A program made the translations under genes and the position numbers. A stretch of DNA of 16,861 bases, taken from Collinsella sp. Lineage in GTDB: Bacteria; Actinomycetota; Coriobacteriia; Coriobacteriales; Coriobacteriaceae. The notes under the pieces are model-generated. The model worked only from the letters and a program-made list of their open reading frames with translations. It did no database searches and was not told where the DNA came from. The stretch covers positions 1 through 16,861 of the forward strand of contig WGSQ01000026.1 in NCBI GenBank assembly GCA_014871605.1. Direction: 5' to 3'. Below, piece by piece: positions 13,597-16,861 of the stretch. Every line of letters starts with the position of its first letter. Position 1 is the first letter of the stretch.

Positions 13597-14997
13597 ATGG
13601 ACTACCGCAAATCAGCCCAAGAGGTGCTCGACAACATCGGTGGCGCCGGCAACGTTGTTTCGGCCGCACACTGCGCCACGCGTCTGCGCCTGGTGATTGC
13701 CGATAACGCCAAGGTCGACAAGGAAGCCCTCGAGAATATCGACGGCGCCAAGGGCGTCTTTGAGGCCCAGGGCCAGCTGCAGATTATTTTTGGCACCGGC
13801 ACCGTCAACAAGGTCTACGAGGAGTTCATCGCGCTCAGCGGCGTCGAGGCTGCCACCAAGGCCGAGGTCAAGGAGGCCGCGGCGCAGCAGCAGAACATCT
13901 TTATGCGTGCCATTAAGGTGCTCGGCGACGTCTTTGTCCCCATCATCCCCGCCATCGTGGCTTCGGGCCTGCTGCTGGGCATCATGAGCGCCCTCAACTT
14001 TATGGCCTCCAACGGCTTTATCGCGCTCGACACCAATAACTTTATCTACAAGATCGCCGACCTGGTCTCGGGAACGTCTTTTGGCATTCTGCAGATCCTG
14101 ATCGGTTACTCCGCCGCTAAGGCCTTTGGCGCCAACCCGTATCTTGGTGCCGTCGTAGGCGGTGCGTTCATCAACTCCTCGCTGCAGAGCGCCTACACGG
14201 TTGCCTCCGAGGGCGTGCAGACCATGGTCACCGTCATTCCCGGCGTCTACAGCTTTGAGTGGGTCGGTTATCAGGGCCACGTTATCCCCATCGTTATCGC
14301 CTGCGCCATTCTGGCCTTCCTTGAGAAGCGCCTGCACAAGATCGTTCCCGAGATGTTCGACCTCTTTGTGACCCCGCTCGTCTCGGTGTTCGTGACCGTG
14401 CTCGTGACGCTCGTTGCCGTCGGCCCCATCTTTGTCTGGGCCGAGAACGCCATCCTCGGTCTGATCCAGGCCCTGCTGACCCTGCCCTTCGGCATCGGTT
14501 CCTTTATCGTCGGCCTGTTCTATGCCCCCACGGTCGTTACCGGTATCCACCAGATGTACACCGCCATCGACCTGGGCCAGCTCGCCCAGTACGGCGTGAC
14601 CTATTGGCTGCCCATCGCCAGCGCTGCCAATATCGCCCAGGGTGGCGCCGCGCTCGCCGTTGCCTTTAAGACCCGCGATGCCAAGATCAAGGGCCTGGCG
14701 CTCCCTTCGGCCCTGTCCGCCTTCATGGGCATTACCGAGCCTGCCATCTTTGGTGTGAACCTGCGCTTCTTTAAGCCCTTCATCGCCGGCTGCATCGGCG
14801 GCGGCTGCGGTGCCCTGGTCTGCGCGCTCACCTCGCTTGCTGCTTCCGGCACCGGCGTTACCGGTATCTTCGGTATCCTGCTGTGCCTGGCCCAGCCCGT
14901 GCAGTACGCGATCATGTTTGCGGTCGCCGCGCTGGTTTCCTTTGGCGTCTCGTTTGTCCTGTACAAGGACGAGCCCAAGGCTTCCGAGCAGGCCTAA
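13597..14997 (+). CDS. scrA: sucrose-specific PTS enzyme IIBC
   Basis: This 466-aa protein imports sucrose and phosphorylates it to sucrose-6-phosphate. Residues 1-85 are the EIIB domain, with phospho-acceptor C26 in AAHCATRLR and the GVFEAQGQLQIIFGTGTV segment. Residues ~105-460 are the EIIC channel with about ten membrane segments and the sugar-binding-region motif GITEPAIFGVNLRFFKPFI. The match is to the glucose/sucrose/trehalose superfamily of PTS permeases. Sucrose specificity follows from the GH32 gene downstream. No EIIA domain is fused and none is encoded nearby, so a shared glucose-type EIIA elsewhere must donate phosphate, as for other ScrA proteins. Two ScrR-type operators lie just upstream. 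Confidence 0.92.
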   Translation: MDYRKSAQEVLDNIGGAGNVVSAAHCATRLRLVIADNAKVDKEALENIDGAKGVFEAQGQLQIIFGTGTVNKVYEEFIALSGVEAATKAEVKEAAAQQQNIFMRAIKVLGDVFVPIIPAIVASGLLLGIMSALNFMASNGFIALDTNNFIYKIADLVSGTSFGILQILIGYSAAKAFGANPYLGAVVGGAFINSSLQSAYTVASEGVQTMVTVIPGVYSFEWVGYQGHVIPIVIACAILAFLEKRLHKIVPEMFDLFVTPLVSVFVTVLVTLVAVGPIFVWAENAILGLIQALLTLPFGIGSFIVGLFYAPTVVTGIHQMYTAIDLGQLAQYGVTYWLPIASAANIAQGGAALAVAFKTRDAKIKGLALPSALSAFMGITEPAIFGVNLRFFKPFIAGCIGGGCGALVCALTSLAASGTGVTGIFGILLCLAQPVQYAIMFAVAALVSFGVSFVLYKDEPKASEQA

Positions 14998-15016
14998 GAG
15001 CTTTTGATTGAGGGGT

Positions 15017-15041
15017 GCCCGCGGGTTGTATGCTCGCGGGC
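15017..15041 (+). terminator. weak hairpin between scrA and scrB (attenuator-like)
   Basis: GCCCGCG (15017-15023) pairs with CGCGGGC (15035-15041) around an 11-base loop, followed only by GTTTCCC. It probably lowers rather than stops readthrough into scrB, or stabilises the scrA message. No separate operator is visible before scrB. Confidence 0.45.
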
Positions 15042-15103
15042 GTTTCCCGTATCTGGTGCCGATCTCTGGCGCCTTGTTACTTTCGATCCGTTAGGACTTT
15101 GAT

Positions 15104-16645
15104 ATGTCTAATGCACTTGGTCGCGACCTTGCAAAGCTGGTTGCTGCTGTTGACGCTGCCGCCTCTGAGTGCGGTCATGGCGCGTATGGCCAGCACTTCC
15201 ATATTATGCCGCCGTCGGGTTGGCTCAACGACCCCAACGGTCTTTGCCAGGCAGATGGCGTATTTCACGCGTACTTCCAGTATGCTCCGTTTGATGTGAA
15301 CGGCGGCGTCAAGATGTGGGGCCATGTCACAAGCCGCGACCTTATGAACTGGGAATATGTTGGCGCCCCATTGCTGCCCGACGAGCCGTTCGATTGCCAT
15401 GGCGTGTATTCGGGCTCCGCGCTTGCCGAGGACGGTCGCATTCGCGTGCTGTACACGGGAAACGTTAAGCTCTCCGATGCGGACGGCACGTACGACTACG
15501 TCAATACCGGCCGCCGCGCCGATACTGTTTATGTCGAGAGCGTTGATGGCCTTGCCGGTCGGGCGTTCAGCCAAAAGCGCGTGGTGCTGGCGTCGGAGGA
15601 TTATCCTGAGGATCTGACGTGCCACGTGCGTGACCCCAAGGCGTGGCGTGACGCGGACGGGCGTTATCACATGGTGCTGGGCGCGCGTCGTCGCGTGGAT
15701 GGGCCGCATGTTGAGAGTCATTTTTGCGCGATGCACGGCGAGGGCGCCGGGCGCGATGCAGGCGAGATCCTGGTGTATGGCTCGCCCGATATGCTGAGCT
15801 GGGAGCTCGAGAGCCGCGTGTCTACGCCCGAGCGTTTTGGCTTTATGTGGGAGTGCCCGGGATACCTTGAGCTTGAGGCCGATGACGGCGTACCGGCGAA
15901 GTGGCTGTCCTTCTCGCCCCAGGGGCTCGAGGGCGGTCGTTGGGACCGCGGCAACGTATACGCTGCTGGCTACATGCCTGTAACGGGCGACATTACAGAT
16001 GGCGATGGCGAGTATGAGCTGGGCGAGTTCCGCCTGTGGGACGCCGGTTTTGACTTCTATGCTCCGCAGGAGTTCACGGCCGAGGACGGTCGCCACATTC
16101 TGATCGGCTGGATGGGCATGCCCGATGAGCCGACCTATGGCAACGCACCCACCGTGGCGTGCGGCTGGCAGCACTGCATGACGGTGCCGCGCGAGCTTAT
16201 GGCCGGCGACGACGGCGTGGTGCTGCAGCAGCCGGCGCGCGAGATCGAGCGCCATTATGCCTCAGCGCGTGTGGGTGAGGGCTCGTTGGAGGTTGCCGGC
16301 GATACCTGCTTTGACGTTGTTGTTGACGGTGTCGACGGCACGTTTGCTGCGACCGTTGATGGCGAGCTGAAGCTGTCGTTTGTGGCCACCGAGGCCGAAC
16401 TGCCCTCGCGCTTTGAGATGCGATTTACCGATGAGGGTCGCGCTTCTGCCGGCTGCGGTCGTACCGTGCGTTGGGAGCCCGTCGACGAGGTTCGTAACGT
16501 GCGCATTGTTGGCGATGTCTCGTCGGTCGAGGTGTTTGTGAACGATGGCGCGCTCGTGTTTTCGACGCGCATCTATCCCGAGACCTACGGCGTGTCCGTT
16601 GACGCTCCGGGTGCGAACGTAAACTACCATACGCTCAGCATCTAG
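15104..16645 (+). CDS. scrB: GH32 sucrose-6-phosphate hydrolase (invertase)
   Basis: This 513-aa cytosolic enzyme splits sucrose-6-phosphate into glucose-6-phosphate and fructose. It has the GH32 five-bladed beta-propeller motifs: WLNDPNG (40-46) with nucleophile D43, RDPK (176-179) with the transition-state stabiliser D177, and ECPG (250-253) with acid/base E250. From about residue 395 a beta-sandwich domain follows (VEVFVNDGALVFSTRIYP). There is no signal peptide, consistent with a PTS-delivered phosphorylated substrate rather than extracellular fructan. The ATG at 15104 has TAGGACT eight to nine bases upstream. It is 106 bases after scrA on the same strand and most likely co-transcribed with it. 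Confidence 0.92.
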   Translation: MSNALGRDLAKLVAAVDAAASECGHGAYGQHFHIMPPSGWLNDPNGLCQADGVFHAYFQYAPFDVNGGVKMWGHVTSRDLMNWEYVGAPLLPDEPFDCHGVYSGSALAEDGRIRVLYTGNVKLSDADGTYDYVNTGRRADTVYVESVDGLAGRAFSQKRVVLASEDYPEDLTCHVRDPKAWRDADGRYHMVLGARRRVDGPHVESHFCAMHGEGAGRDAGEILVYGSPDMLSWELESRVSTPERFGFMWECPGYLELEADDGVPAKWLSFSPQGLEGGRWDRGNVYAAGYMPVTGDITDGDGEYELGEFRLWDAGFDFYAPQEFTAEDGRHILIGWMGMPDEPTYGNAPTVACGWQHCMTVPRELMAGDDGVVLQQPAREIERHYASARVGEGSLEVAGDTCFDVVVDGVDGTFAATVDGELKLSFVATEAELPSRFEMRFTDEGRASAGCGRTVRWEPVDEVRNVRIVGDVSSVEVFVNDGALVFSTRIYPETYGVSVDAPGANVNYHTLSI

Positions 16646-16683
16646 GCGAGTCGTCGCATATCGGCGCTATACTGCAGCCGTTG

Positions 16684-16724
16684 CCCACGATGCGGGGAAC
16701 ACCCGCATCGTGGGTTTTTGTTTT
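16684..16724 (+). terminator. strong Rho-independent terminator after scrB
   Basis: CCCACGATGCGGG (16684-16696) pairs perfectly with 16702-16714 around a GAACA loop, followed by TTTTTGTTTT. A 13-bp GC-rich stem with a T-tract is a textbook intrinsic terminator and ends the sucrose cassette. Confidence 0.93.
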
Positions 16725-16740
16725 GAAGGGGCGGTGCCGT

Positions 16741-16861
16741 ATGGGCGTACAGAAGATTGAAGAAGCTTGGACTTTGAGGGCCAGCGCACGTGAGGCGCGT
16801 CTTGTTGCGGCCCCGCATGTGCCGGCGGCTCTGTCGCTGCTGGGTATCGTGCGTCCCGGTG
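16741..16861 (+). CDS. 5' end of an unidentified gene, cut by the window edge
   Basis: An ATG at 16741 follows AAGGGG (16727-16731) and opens a frame that stays open to the end of the window (40 codons, starting MGVQKIEEAWTLRASAREAR). The product begins hydrophilic and includes an Ala/Val/Leu-rich stretch (VPAALSLLGIV). There is no recognisable motif in the visible part. It lies after a strong terminator, so it belongs to a separate transcription unit. Confidence 0.5.
   Translation, partial: MGVQKIEEAWTLRASAREARLVAAPHVPAALSLLGIVRPG

Noticed and set aside
15077..16255. 392-codon minus-strand open frame opposite scrB
   Set aside because: Fully antisense to a GH32 gene with all catalytic motifs; judged a shadow.
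16668..16673. TATACT as a -10 promoter element
   Set aside because: No matching -35 at the right distance, and it would fire straight into the strong terminator at 16684.

Overview
The window looks like chromosomal DNA of a high-GC Gram-positive gut bacterium of the Coriobacteriia, most likely Collinsella or a close relative. This rests on the GC-rich, GCC/CTG/CGC-biased codon use from about position 1098 onward, a Pel polysaccharide locus with no outer-membrane genes (no pelB or pelC), and general resemblance to Collinsella proteins. The genus is an inference. The first ~950 bases are more AT-rich with different codon use and look like a small accessory island.

Layout. Bases 1-341 hold no gene but carry an imperfect 23-base inverted repeat pair (82-104 / 184-206) and a perfect 15-bp hairpin (288-322). 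The hairpin sits just ahead of a two-gene cassette: an unrecognised 66-aa ORF (342-542) and an Xre-type helix-turn-helix protein (556-942), an arrangement like a toxin-antitoxin or autoregulated pair. From 1098 to 12193 runs one tightly packed, same-strand eight-gene operon: PelD (with an extra N-terminal epimerase-like domain), PelE, a PelA-like deacetylase (DUF2194-type), the PelF glycosyltransferase, the PelG transporter, a CotH-like lipoprotein kinase, a VTC-domain polyphosphate-polymerase-like protein and a DUF4956 membrane protein. Neighbouring genes overlap by 4-14 bases or are separated by 3 bases. A perfect 12-bp hairpin (12198-12225) closes the operon. A ~100-bp imperfect palindrome (12238-12337) lies between it and a sucrose cassette: LacI-family repressor ScrR (12432-13412), sucrose PTS EIIBC ScrA (13597-14997) and GH32 sucrose-6-phosphate hydrolase ScrB (15104-16645), ending in a strong intrinsic terminator (16684-16724). 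A gene cut by the window edge starts at 16741.

How the parts work together. In the Pel operon, PelD is the likely c-di-GMP receptor: it keeps an RxxD inhibitory site, but the GGDEF signature is destroyed. PelE, PelF and PelG would form the membrane synthase/export complex around it, and the membrane-anchored PelA-like deacetylase would trim N-acetyl groups from exported polymer. CotH, VTC and DUF4956 sit in the same transcription unit. They suggest that a phosphate-based activity (protein or glycan phosphorylation, or polyphosphate synthesis/export) is coupled to exopolysaccharide production; this coupling is the most interesting hypothesis in the window. In the sucrose cassette, ScrA imports sucrose as sucrose-6-phosphate, ScrB splits it, and ScrR probably represses both scrA and itself through three near-identical 14-bp operators (12403-12416, 13501-13514, 13527-13540).
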